This document shows positions 13,857 through 20,751 of a stretch of DNA of 34,954 bases, in pieces. A program made the position numbers and the translations under genes. The notes under the pieces are model-generated. The model was not told the origin of the DNA, did no database searches, and was given only the letters and a program-made list of their open reading frames with translations. The stretch is from NCBI GenBank assembly GCA_049694275.1, contig JBAVQS010000288.1, forward strand, positions 1 to 34,954. The letters are read 5' to 3'. The first letter of the stretch is position 1. Every line of letters starts with the position of its first letter. The DNA is from JBAVQS01 sp049694275. Lineage in GTDB: Bacteria; Chloroflexota; Anaerolineae; UBA4142; SHND01.

Positions 13857-15482
13857 ATGAGTTTTCTTTCACCAATGGAGTCTTCAACCAATCCTCGGCC
13901 GGTTCTCCCTCCAAGGGCCCCGTTATCGTCGCCCGCATCACCGCGTGGGCCTGTCTCCTCCGGGCCGATTACTCCGCCAACGCCGCCGCGCCACCCCCGG
14001 CGGACTGTTGTTGCCTGGTCGTACGACCCCGGTCTCTTGCTTTTGCCGTTGTTGGTTCTGGCGCTGGCCGGTATGGCCTGGCTGTATTTTTCTTCTCGGC
14101 ACATGGTGACCGTCGTGATCAACGATCGGTCCTCGGCCTTGTGGACCAGCCAAACGACTGTCCGTAGCGCATTGGTAGAAGCTGGCTTTACCTGGAACCC
14201 GGAAGATATGATCCGACCCGGCCTGGATGAGCCCATTCCTGTCGATGGCAATATTATCATTCGCCTTGCTGCTCCGATTACCGTGGAGGCAGACGGCAAT
14301 GTGTTTGACCGAAGGACGCAGGCTACGACAGTTGCTGGTGTCCTTCACGAGAATGGAATTGGGCTCAAGTCGAACGATCGAGTCTATCTCGATGGCCGGC
14401 TGGTTGATGTAAACGCCAGCCTGCCACAGTTTGCCCCGACTGGTGGGCGGGTAGCCTCGCCGGCGATTAACGTCCCACCGGCGCATATTACGGTGGCTCG
14501 CGCGGTGCCGATTATTCTCAATGATAACGGCCTGGTTTCGACCCTTTATACCACCGAGCAGACACTCGGCGAGGCGCTGACCGGCGCCGGTGTGCAAATT
14601 TATCTCGGAGATGATGTATCGCCGGACCTTGGTTCGCCGGTTAGTGCGGGGGCTGCTGTCTTTATTCGCCGGTCGCGCGGCGCCGAGATCAACGTCGACG
14701 GACATGCCATTCGGACGCGCACCCGGCTCGGTACGGTCGCCGCGCTCTTGGACCAGGAGGGAATCGCGCTTGAGGGGAAGGATTATGCCGATCCCGCGCC
14801 GACCAGTCCGGTCCTTGACGGGATGCAGATCAATGTCACGCGGGTGCGCGAGGTGTTTATCACCGAGACAGAGTATATTTCCTTTACGACCCGCCGCTTG
14901 CCCAACCCGGACATCGAGCTCGACACCACAACATTGGTGCAGGACGGAAATCGTGGGATCAAAAACCGTCTGTTCAAGTCCGTCTATGAGAATGGACAAT
15001 TGGTCTCACGCGGGCTGGTCCGTGAGTGGATTGCCCAACCGCCGCAGGACAAGATATGGAATTATGGCACCAAGATCGTGCTGCATGACCTGACCCTGCC
15101 GGACGGAAGGGTGGTCCAGTACTGGCGGCGGCTGCGCATGTTTGCCACCTCCTATACGGCGGCATCCTCCGGTAAAACCAGGGGCGACCCGGAGTACGGA
15201 ATCACCTTTCTTGGACTGACGGCGGGAAAAGGGATTGTTGCCGTGGATCCGCGGGTTGTCAATCTGCGGTCCACGCTCTATGTGCCGGGTTATGGGGTGG
15301 CTCTGGCGGGTGATACCGGCGGCGGCATCAAGGGGCGCCGCATTGACCTGGGGTATCCCGAAGACACATTCGCGGGGTGGTATCAATGGGTCGATGTTTA
15401 TCTACTGGCGCCGGCCCCGCCAGCCAAACTGATCAACTATAACCTGCCTGATTACCCGCGCGAGCGGCAGATAAACCAATAG
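13857..15482 (+). CDS. YabE-like cell-wall protein (DUF348, G5 and 3D domains)
   Basis: A 541-residue protein. After a Pro/Ser-rich N-terminus, a membrane anchor lies at about residues 58-78 (GLLLLPLLVLALAGMAWLYF). Then come DUF348-like segments (TVRSALVEAGF, TVAGVLHENGI, LGEALTGAGV and TVAALLDQEGI), a G5 domain (about 330-400) and a 3D domain (about 425-515) with its three Asp residues in AVDP (464), GDTGGGIKG (486) and RRIDLGY (497). The 3D fold is related to lytic transglycosylases, so a role in peptidoglycan turnover outside the membrane is likely. It is followed after five bases by rsmA, the same order as yabE and rsmA (ksgA) in Bacillus, where rnmV lies between. The start is ATG 13857; ATG 13875 is also possible. 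Confidence 0.88.
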   Translation: MSFLSPMESSTNPRPVLPPRAPLSSPASPRGPVSSGPITPPTPPRHPRRTVVAWSYDPGLLLLPLLVLALAGMAWLYFSSRHMVTVVINDRSSALWTSQTTVRSALVEAGFTWNPEDMIRPGLDEPIPVDGNIIIRLAAPITVEADGNVFDRRTQATTVAGVLHENGIGLKSNDRVYLDGRLVDVNASLPQFAPTGGRVASPAINVPPAHITVARAVPIILNDNGLVSTLYTTEQTLGEALTGAGVQIYLGDDVSPDLGSPVSAGAAVFIRRSRGAEINVDGHAIRTRTRLGTVAALLDQEGIALEGKDYADPAPTSPVLDGMQINVTRVREVFITETEYISFTTRRLPNPDIELDTTTLVQDGNRGIKNRLFKSVYENGQLVSRGLVREWIAQPPQDKIWNYGTKIVLHDLTLPDGRVVQYWRRLRMFATSYTAASSGKTRGDPEYGITFLGLTAGKGIVAVDPRVVNLRSTLYVPGYGVALAGDTGGGIKGRRIDLGYPEDTFAGWYQWVDVYLLAPAPPAKLINYNLPDYPRERQINQ

Positions 15483-15487
15483 AGCGA

Positions 15488-16348
15488 GTGAGCAAGCACA
15501 ATTCGCGTCGTCGTCCTTCCTACGCCGATTTTGGACAGGATAATCGAGAGCGTATACATGCGAAAAAGGGGTTGGGTCAGCATTTTCTGACCGACCCCAA
15601 TATTTTGCAAAAAATCGTCGGCGCGGCCGAGGTCCAGCCGGGGGATATCGTGCTCGAGATCGGGCCAGGCCTGGGGCATCTCACACGCGCTCTACTGGCC
15701 GCGGGGGCGCGCGTTGTCGCCGTCGAGCTCGACCTGGATCTGGCCGCGCAGTTGCGAGTAGAGCAGACCGGGAATTCGAACCTGGCAGTTGTCGAGGGGG
15801 ATTTTCTCGTCGCCGCGCCGCAAGAGTGGCTCCGTCGCGGTGGAATCGAGACCTCGACCTACAAGGTGGTCGCCAATCTCCCTTACTATATCACTTCGGC
15901 AATCCTGCGGCATCTGCTTGAGGCGGAGCTACAGCCGGCGGTGATTGTGGTCATGGTCCAGCGTGAGGTGGCGCAGCAAATGACAGCACAGCCGCCGGAT
16001 ATGAGCTTGCTGGCCGTGAGCGTACAGTTCTATGGGCGGCCGCGGAGCATGGGCGTTGTGCCGGCCGGCGCGTTCACCCCGCGACCACAGGTTGATTCGG
16101 CCATCGTTCGTATCGCCGTCACTCCGCCCTCACGGTTTCCTGACATCCCCCCCCGGCGTTTTTTTGAAATTGTACGGGCGGGGTTTGGAATGCGGCGCAA
16201 ACAGGTCCACAATGCGCTCCAACGGGGACTCGGACGGAACGAATTCGAGGTAGGCACACGGCTTGCTCGCGCAGGGATTGACCCGCGCCGCCGGGCAGAG
16301 ACGCTCTCGCTGGACGAGTGGCGCCGTGTATACGACCAGTTTCAATAG
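15488..16348 (+). CDS. rsmA: 16S rRNA dimethyladenosine transferase RsmA (KsgA)
   Basis: A 286-residue S-adenosylmethionine enzyme that dimethylates the two adjacent adenosines of the helix 45 loop of 16S rRNA. Motifs: KKGLGQHFL (27-34), the SAM-binding EIGPGLGHLT (57-66), AVELD (79-83), the catalytic NLPYYI (130-135), and FTPRPQVDSAIV in the C-terminal part. Length is usual for the family, with a basic N-terminal extension. The start is GTG 15488, five bases after the YabE-like gene, with only a weak AGAGCGA ahead. The pair is probably one transcription unit. Confidence 0.95.
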   Translation: MSKHNSRRRPSYADFGQDNRERIHAKKGLGQHFLTDPNILQKIVGAAEVQPGDIVLEIGPGLGHLTRALLAAGARVVAVELDLDLAAQLRVEQTGNSNLAVVEGDFLVAAPQEWLRRGGIETSTYKVVANLPYYITSAILRHLLEAELQPAVIVVMVQREVAQQMTAQPPDMSLLAVSVQFYGRPRSMGVVPAGAFTPRPQVDSAIVRIAVTPPSRFPDIPPRRFFEIVRAGFGMRRKQVHNALQRGLGRNEFEVGTRLARAGIDPRRRAETLSLDEWRRVYDQFQ

Positions 16349-16362
16349 GTCGCATACCCCCC

Positions 16363-16391
16363 TTGGTACTTGCCCAAATTTATTGTACAAT
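16363..16391 (+). promoter_or_regulatory. Promoter of the response regulator gene
   Basis: TTGGTA (16363-16368) and TACAAT (16386-16391) are 17 bases apart. The expected start near 16398 leaves only about eight bases before ATG 16406, without a ribosome binding site. Confidence 0.65.
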
Positions 16392-16405
16392 CAGCGTATA
16401 AACAT

Positions 16406-17353
16406 ATGAGTAAAGAATTGGCGCCGCGGCCGCGTATTCTCATCGTAGATGATGATCCCTTGATCCGGCGTGTCATCATCCAGAGCCTGGATCGGGCGAC
16501 CTATGATCTGTCAGAGGCTGAATCGGGGATGGTCGGCGTCGAAATGGCGCTGCAGCAGCGTCCCGACCTCATCATTCTGGATATTATCATGCCCGGGTTG
16601 GACGGATTTGAGGTCATTCATCGCCTGCGGCGGCATCCGCTCACGCAGGGCACGCCGATCATCATGCTCACCGGGCTGGCGGAGATGAACGAAAAGGTAC
16701 GGGGGATGCAGCTGGGCGCGGATGACTATATCACCAAGCCCTTTGACCCGCGCGAACTGCGGGCGCGCGTCCAGGCGCATCTAAAACGGAGCGAGCAGTA
16801 TTTGCAAAGCAGCCCGCTCACGAATCTGCCGGGCAACCCTGCCATCCAGCAGGTCATTGCCGCGCGCATTGCCGCGCAAGAGCCGGTAGCGGTCATGTAT
16901 CTCGATCTGAGCAATTTCAAGATGTATAATGACAAGTACGGCTGGTTGGCAGGAGACCAGCTGCTCAAAGAGTTGGGCGAGATCATCGTTCAGACGGTGT
17001 TGACGAGCGGGGACAAGGATGATTTTGTCGGGCATGTGGGCGGCGATGATTTTGTGATCTTGACGCGACCGAATTGCGCGGAGACCATCGCACAAAAGAT
17101 AATTCATGATTTCGACGAGCGCTTACCCGAGCACTATAACAAAGAGGATCGCGACCGGGGGTTTATCGAAGGAGAAGATCGCACGGGCGTCGTGCGGAAT
17201 GTTCCGTTGGCGACCATCGCGATCGCGATCATTACCAATGAGCATCGCGACCTGTTTCATCCATTGCAGGTGGCGCAGCTCGCCGCCGAAGTCAAGCGAT
17301 ATTTAAAGACATTGCCGGGAAGCCAGTACGGTTATGATCGCCGGCGCAAATAG
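16406..17353 (+). CDS. Response regulator with degenerate GGDEF domain
   Basis: A 315-residue cytosolic protein. Residues 10-125 are a receiver domain with acidic D15-D17, the phosphoacceptor in LIILDIIMPG (D59), the Thr in MLTG and the Lys in ITKPFDP. Residues about 135-310 resemble a GGDEF domain: LTNLPGNPAIQ, YLDLSNFKMYNDKYGWLAGDQLL and HVGGDDFVIL. The active-site GG(D/E)EF is GGDDF here and a charged insert (YNKEDRDRGFIEGEDRTG) follows, so cyclic di-GMP synthesis is doubtful; a binding or sensory role is possible. ATG 16406 is preferred because the TTG start at 16370 would lie within the promoter. The histidine kinase partner is not in the window. Confidence 0.88.
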   Translation: MSKELAPRPRILIVDDDPLIRRVIIQSLDRATYDLSEAESGMVGVEMALQQRPDLIILDIIMPGLDGFEVIHRLRRHPLTQGTPIIMLTGLAEMNEKVRGMQLGADDYITKPFDPRELRARVQAHLKRSEQYLQSSPLTNLPGNPAIQQVIAARIAAQEPVAVMYLDLSNFKMYNDKYGWLAGDQLLKELGEIIVQTVLTSGDKDDFVGHVGGDDFVILTRPNCAETIAQKIIHDFDERLPEHYNKEDRDRGFIEGEDRTGVVRNVPLATIAIAIITNEHRDLFHPLQVAQLAAEVKRYLKTLPGSQYGYDRRRK

Positions 17354-17365
17354 GGATTGATCAAA

Positions 17366-17719
17366 ATGCCGATTTATGAGTATGAATGTAATGAGCAAGG
17401 GCATCGTTTCGAAAAGTGGCAATCCATCCAGGAAGAGCCGCTCAAGGTCTGCCCGGTCTGTAACGGCCCGGTGCACAAGCGGTATCAGGCCACAGGGATT
17501 ATCTTTAAGGGTTCCGGTTGGTACATTACTGACAGCCGCAAATCCTCTTCCAGTGCGGTAACGGGCGGGACAAACTCGGGGGAAAAATCCGAGACCAAGA
17601 GCGAGAAATCCGAGACCAAAAGCGAGAAATCGACTGGCGCGAGCGCATCGAGTGAAGCGAGCGGGACCCAGGCCAAACCGAGCAAGGCGAGCGAATCGAG
17701 CGGTGAGAAAAAGGACTGA
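17366..17719 (+). CDS. FmdB-family zinc ribbon protein
   Basis: A 117-residue protein that begins MPIYEYECNEQGHRFEKWQS and has the CPVCNGPVHKRYQATGIIFKGSGWY segment typical of FmdB-type regulators. The usual first Cys pair (CxxCG) is CNEQG here, so one of the four zinc ligands is missing. The C-terminal half is low-complexity with SEKSETK repeats rich in Ser, Glu and Lys. It follows the response regulator by 12 bases. The function of the family is not well established. Confidence 0.85.
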   Translation: MPIYEYECNEQGHRFEKWQSIQEEPLKVCPVCNGPVHKRYQATGIIFKGSGWYITDSRKSSSSAVTGGTNSGEKSETKSEKSETKSEKSTGASASSEASGTQAKPSKASESSGEKKD

Positions 17720-17796
17720 GCCTGCGACAACCTGCACACCCTGGCCCTTACCGCATAACTCCTGTGCAGGCCGGGGTGTTCGTATCTCTAAAACAA

Positions 17797-17828
17797 GACC
17801 CTTGAGGTTTATGCAAGCCTCAAGGGTC
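17797..17828. terminator. Bidirectional terminator hairpin
   Basis: GACCCTTGAGG (17797-17807) and CCTCAAGGGTC (17818-17828) form a perfect 11-base stem with a 10-base loop between two convergent genes. On the minus strand TTGTTTT follows, so it ends the minus-strand gene at 17834; on the plus strand the U-run is missing but the stem should still pause transcription. Confidence 0.75.
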
Positions 17829-17833
17829 TAATG

Positions 17834-18133
17834 CTAGAGCTGGAAATGGCTGGTGTGATTAACGATTTTATAGCTAAAATTTGTCACATAGTTCAAAAGT
17901 TTCTTTTTGAGCTTTTGCCACTCTTCGCCTTGCAGTGTCTTGTCCAGCGCGGCGCGGTCCTCGGCGACTCCGCCGGTTAGAATCTGTGGCCCCTCGCCGT
18001 AAACCGTATACCAGGCCTCTGTGGGCTGAATTCCCAGGCGAAGCAGCTTGGGGGCAAACTCTTGGACGACAAACTCGAAATACTCCGATTCTTTGCCTGG
18101 GCGAATGTCCCAGCTCATGAGCAATTTAATCAT
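17834..18133 (-). CDS. Small protein, probable dimeric alpha-beta barrel (ABM-like)
   Basis: A 99-residue protein that begins MIKLLMSWDIRPGKESEYFEFV and has EAWYTVYGEGPQILTGGVAED and a final amphipathic helix and strand. The beta-alpha-beta-beta pattern with an opening (S/T)WxI(R/K)PG(K/C)E fits the antibiotic monooxygenase-like ferredoxin fold. No catalytic residue is recognised. It starts at ATG 18133 without a good ribosome binding site and runs divergently from dtd. Confidence 0.7.
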   Translation of the reverse strand: MIKLLMSWDIRPGKESEYFEFVVQEFAPKLLRLGIQPTEAWYTVYGEGPQILTGGVAEDRAALDKTLQGEEWQKLKKKLLNYVTNFSYKIVNHTSHFQL

Positions 18134-18230
18134 AGTTGTAACGGGTTCCCGTGAGCTTTACTCAACTTGAGCAAGTATCAAGGTATCGGTAAATGATAGC
18201 AGAAGTATGATAATTTGACAAACCAGTTTT

Positions 18231-18677
18231 ATGCGTGCCCTGATTCAACGTGTGACGCGCGGCGCTGTACGTGTCGCAAATGAAACGACAGGCGAGATCG
18301 CCCGCGGTCTGGTCATCCTGGTCGGTGTGACGGCCACCGACGGCGCGCCGGACGTCGAATACCTGGCGAACAAGATCGCCAACCTGCGCATTTTTGAGGA
18401 TGACGCGGGCAAGTTCAATCTCTCGGCGCTCGATACCCATGCCGAAATGCTTGTCGTCGCTCAATTCACGCTGTACGCCGATACCCGTCGCGGCCGCCGT
18501 CCGGATTTTATCGCCGCGGCGCGCCCCGAGCAGGCCGAGCCGCTGATCGAGGCCTTTGCTGGGCAACTGGAGAAACTCGGCCTGCGTGTGGCGCGCGGCC
18601 GCTTTCGCGCTCACATGCAGGTCGAGATATACAACGACGGACCGGTCACCATTTGGATGGATTCAAAAGACCGGTGA
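18231..18677 (+). CDS. dtd: D-aminoacyl-tRNA deacylase Dtd
   Basis: A 148-residue enzyme that hydrolyses D-amino acids (and glycine mischarged on tRNA-Ala) from tRNA. The family motifs are MRALIQRV, GLVILVGV, LRIFEDDAGKFN, QFTLYADTRRGRRPDF and the C-terminal NDGPVTIWMDS, which carries the Gly-cisPro pair that rejects L-amino acids. The SQFTL motif reads AQFTL here, a substitution at a conserved Ser. Length is usual. It is a single gene, starting at ATG 18231; TATGATAAT lies about 20 bases upstream and may be its -10. Confidence 0.93.
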   Translation: MRALIQRVTRGAVRVANETTGEIARGLVILVGVTATDGAPDVEYLANKIANLRIFEDDAGKFNLSALDTHAEMLVVAQFTLYADTRRGRRPDFIAAARPEQAEPLIEAFAGQLEKLGLRVARGRFRAHMQVEIYNDGPVTIWMDSKDR

Positions 18678-18749
18678 ATGATACGACCGGACTTTTTTAC
18701 GCGGGGTACGAATCGGTTGCGTAGGTGAACCTTACCCGCTCGATAGGAT

Positions 18750-19535
18750 CTATTTCAGACCATTCGTAATCTCGTCAAGCGCTTTTGGATTCCGCCAAAC
18801 AGCCGTGTCGATTTGTACGGCGCGCGCCCCAATTTCTAAAAAGGCGCGCACATCATCAGACGTATGAATGCCGCCCGCGCCGACGAGAGGCGTTCCGGGA
18901 AAATGCTCGGCAACATCGTAAAGGGCGCGCAGTGCCAGGGGCTTGCAGAACGGCCCGGCCAGTCGCCCCGACCACCACTGGGCGCCGATCTCGACCCCGC
19001 GCGGTTCCAGTCCCACGACCAGGGCGTCTGCGCCTCCTTCTAGCGCGCCTTGCGCCGCTTCCAACGGCCGTTCCAACGCAATCCGCGCGAGGAGCGGCAG
19101 GTCAGTCTGGGCGCGGACCTGTGCAGTTGCCGCTTGGACATCAATCCCTTCGGCCAGTTCAAGCTCTAGCCCGCTGATCGCCTCAACCCTTCCCACTCGC
19201 GCGGCAATCTCTCCCCAGTGCGCGACACCCTCGCTCGCCAGGGTCAGGATGAGCGGAATGCGCATTCGGCGCCAGGCGCGCCGCTGCTCGTGCAGCACGG
19301 TTGCCAGCCCTGGATTGGCGCCCTCGCGGTTCCAGAGCACACCCCCATGCAGGTCGTTTACACGGGGGATGGCTCGTTCGGGCGCGTGGGGACGTAGGGT
19401 TGTGGGGAGCGTTACGAATGCGTGAACCTGTTCCAGGGTGTCCAGATCCAATTCGTTGCCGTAACCCCCGGCGGCGAGCATCAGCGGGCCGCGCAGTTCC
19501 AATCCGCGTTTGCCGATGGTTGCCAGCTCGATCAC
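18750..19535 (-). CDS. Divergent PyrD-like (dihydroorotate dehydrogenase-related) flavoprotein
   Basis: A 261-residue TIM-barrel protein. It begins like PyrD 1B (IGKRGLELRGPLMLAAGGYGNE) and ends with the typical FMN-phosphate region (SGRLAGPFCKPLALRALYDV, PLVGAGGIHTSDDVRAFLEIGARAVQIDTAV). The centre differs: the family's N-x-S-C-P-N segment with the catalytic Cys is LELELAEGIDV here, the early Lys of I-K-x-x-T is absent, and the Lys of V-K-L is A-R-I. Only N of the N-x-x-G-x-x-N-P-G motif is kept in WNREGANPG. It is about 40 residues shorter than usual. Start GTG 19535 with GAGGTG. It follows the PyrK-like gene, so the pair acts together; true dihydroorotate oxidation is doubtful. Confidence 0.75.
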   Translation of the reverse strand: MIELATIGKRGLELRGPLMLAAGGYGNELDLDTLEQVHAFVTLPTTLRPHAPERAIPRVNDLHGGVLWNREGANPGLATVLHEQRRAWRRMRIPLILTLASEGVAHWGEIAARVGRVEAISGLELELAEGIDVQAATAQVRAQTDLPLLARIALERPLEAAQGALEGGADALVVGLEPRGVEIGAQWWSGRLAGPFCKPLALRALYDVAEHFPGTPLVGAGGIHTSDDVRAFLEIGARAVQIDTAVWRNPKALDEITNGLK

Positions 19536-19596
19536 TTTTCACCTCGTCGGGGTTCGAGCGCCGAGAGCTCGGCGCCAAAGAGAATATAAGGTCTGT

Positions 19597-20292
19597 TCAC
19601 GCCTCGCTCTGCCAATCGGCGAGATCAATCACCGGGCCTTCCTTGCAATTCAGGATAACGCCGCGCCGAGTTTTGCAGGCGCAGAGGTAGCACAAGCCGA
19701 TCCCGCATGGCATGGGCAGATTACGGCAGAGAATCTCCCCCCAGCCGTGGGCGAATGCGAGACGCGCTGTGTGAGCCATATCGTAAAGTGCGTCATACAG
19801 GGCTGGCGACCCGCAAGCATAGAGTCGATCGGCCCAGTTCACAAGATCGGCGGATGCGGTGAGCACCTGTTCGACCTCGCGATACTCGACCTCCGGTGGA
19901 AGCCAGCCCTCAATCCACGGGTCGGGCGCGCAGAGGACGGTGACTTCGCACTCGCGTGCAACGAGTGCCTCGATTAAGGTCAGCATTTGAGCTCCGCCGA
20001 GCGTATCGGCGGCCAGAACGATGGCGCGGAGCGGTTGGTCGGGAATTGTAAAGGGGTGCCCGTAAGGTCCACGCAGTTGGAGTTGTTCAGAGCGCGCCCA
20101 GTTTGTTGCGTCAGGCGGGAGGAGGACCGAATCGACCGTCTCGGCGCGCAGGTGGAACGGCCAAACGATGCGGGGCAAGTAGGGATCGAGGGTGGGGGGC
20201 GTGGCGAGCAAGAATTGACCGGGCGCGGCGTGCAGGTCTGCGCGTGGCGGATTGACCTGGGAGAGGAAAAAGGTGCCTGCAGACACGGTCAT
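19597..20292 (-). CDS. PyrK-like iron-sulfur electron-transfer subunit, divergent
   Basis: A 231-residue protein. The C-terminal [2Fe-2S] segment is well kept: PMPCGIGLCYLCACKTRR to ILNCKEGPVIDL, four Cys in the spacing C-x4-C-x2-C-x11-C, as in PyrK. The FAD motif (R-x-[FY]-[ST]) reads WPFHL, and the NAD-binding glycine motif reads AADTLGGAQMLTL, so both cofactor sites look changed. The start ATG 20292 overlaps the stop of the membrane protein upstream as ATGA. The gene is 61 bases ahead of the PyrD-like gene. It probably carries electrons between the PyrD-like partner and an acceptor, but the usual NAD route cannot be assumed. Confidence 0.78.
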   Translation of the reverse strand: MTVSAGTFFLSQVNPPRADLHAAPGQFLLATPPTLDPYLPRIVWPFHLRAETVDSVLLPPDATNWARSEQLQLRGPYGHPFTIPDQPLRAIVLAADTLGGAQMLTLIEALVARECEVTVLCAPDPWIEGWLPPEVEYREVEQVLTASADLVNWADRLYACGSPALYDALYDMAHTARLAFAHGWGEILCRNLPMPCGIGLCYLCACKTRRGVILNCKEGPVIDLADWQSEA

Positions 20293-20684
20293 TTTTCCGC
20301 GAGTTCGAGCTCCATGCGGCCAGTCAGATTATAAAACAGGCCGACGAGCGCGAACGTGATAGCGACGATGACCCCGAGCGCGACTGCCACGGCAAACCCG
20401 ATGAGGAGGATGCCAAAGACGCCCAGTGCATCCACGGCGCGCAGAGCATCCAGAAAGGGCTGGAGCTGGAGCAGGTCCACCATATTCAAGCCCAGGCGCT
20501 GGCCCAGCACCGTAATGCCGACATCGCGCCAGCCTTCGACGATTCGCCTTACGGTGGCAACCATAGTGAACACGAGCGCGCTGCAAGCCAATGCTGGCAG
20601 GCAGGCGACAAGTGCGCCCGCGATTAAGCCCCAGCGCGCGAGCGAGCCGATGCCAAGGTGTTTGACGATATAGGTGTGGCTCAT
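20289..20684 (-). CDS. DUF3566-like transmembrane protein
   Basis: A 131-residue protein with two membrane segments: about residues 18-40 (LIAGALVACLPALACSALVFTMV) and 95-118 (FGILLIGFAVAVALGVIVAITFALV), with a helical extramembrane region between (VDLLQLQPFLDALRAVDALG) and GLFYNLTGRMELEL at the end, which resembles DUF3566. The start chosen is ATG 20684: the longer frame to 20744 runs through the terminator hairpin at 20701-20739. It overlaps the PyrK-like gene by four bases, so these three genes form one operon. Confidence 0.7.
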   Translation of the reverse strand: MSHTYIVKHLGIGSLARWGLIAGALVACLPALACSALVFTMVATVRRIVEGWRDVGITVLGQRLGLNMVDLLQLQPFLDALRAVDALGVFGILLIGFAVAVALGVIVAITFALVGLFYNLTGRMELELAEK

Positions 20685-20696
20685 AGGGTTGGCTGG

Positions 20697-20739
20697 TAAA
20701 AGAGTCGGATCGCCTCGGTTTTCATGACTATCCGACTCT
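20697..20739 (-). terminator. Terminator of the GlgA-phosphorylase gene
   Basis: AGAGTCGGAT (20701-20710) and ATCCGACTCT (20730-20739) form a perfect 10-base stem with a 19-base loop, and on the minus strand a short T-run follows. It lies 12 bases after the stop of the large fusion gene. Confidence 0.6.
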
Positions 20740-20751
20740 CCCATGATCTAT

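Noticed and set aside
18643..18698. Possible terminator after dtd (GACCGG words and a T-run)
   Set aside because: The repeated ACCGG words are direct, not a convincing stem, so only the T-run speaks for it.
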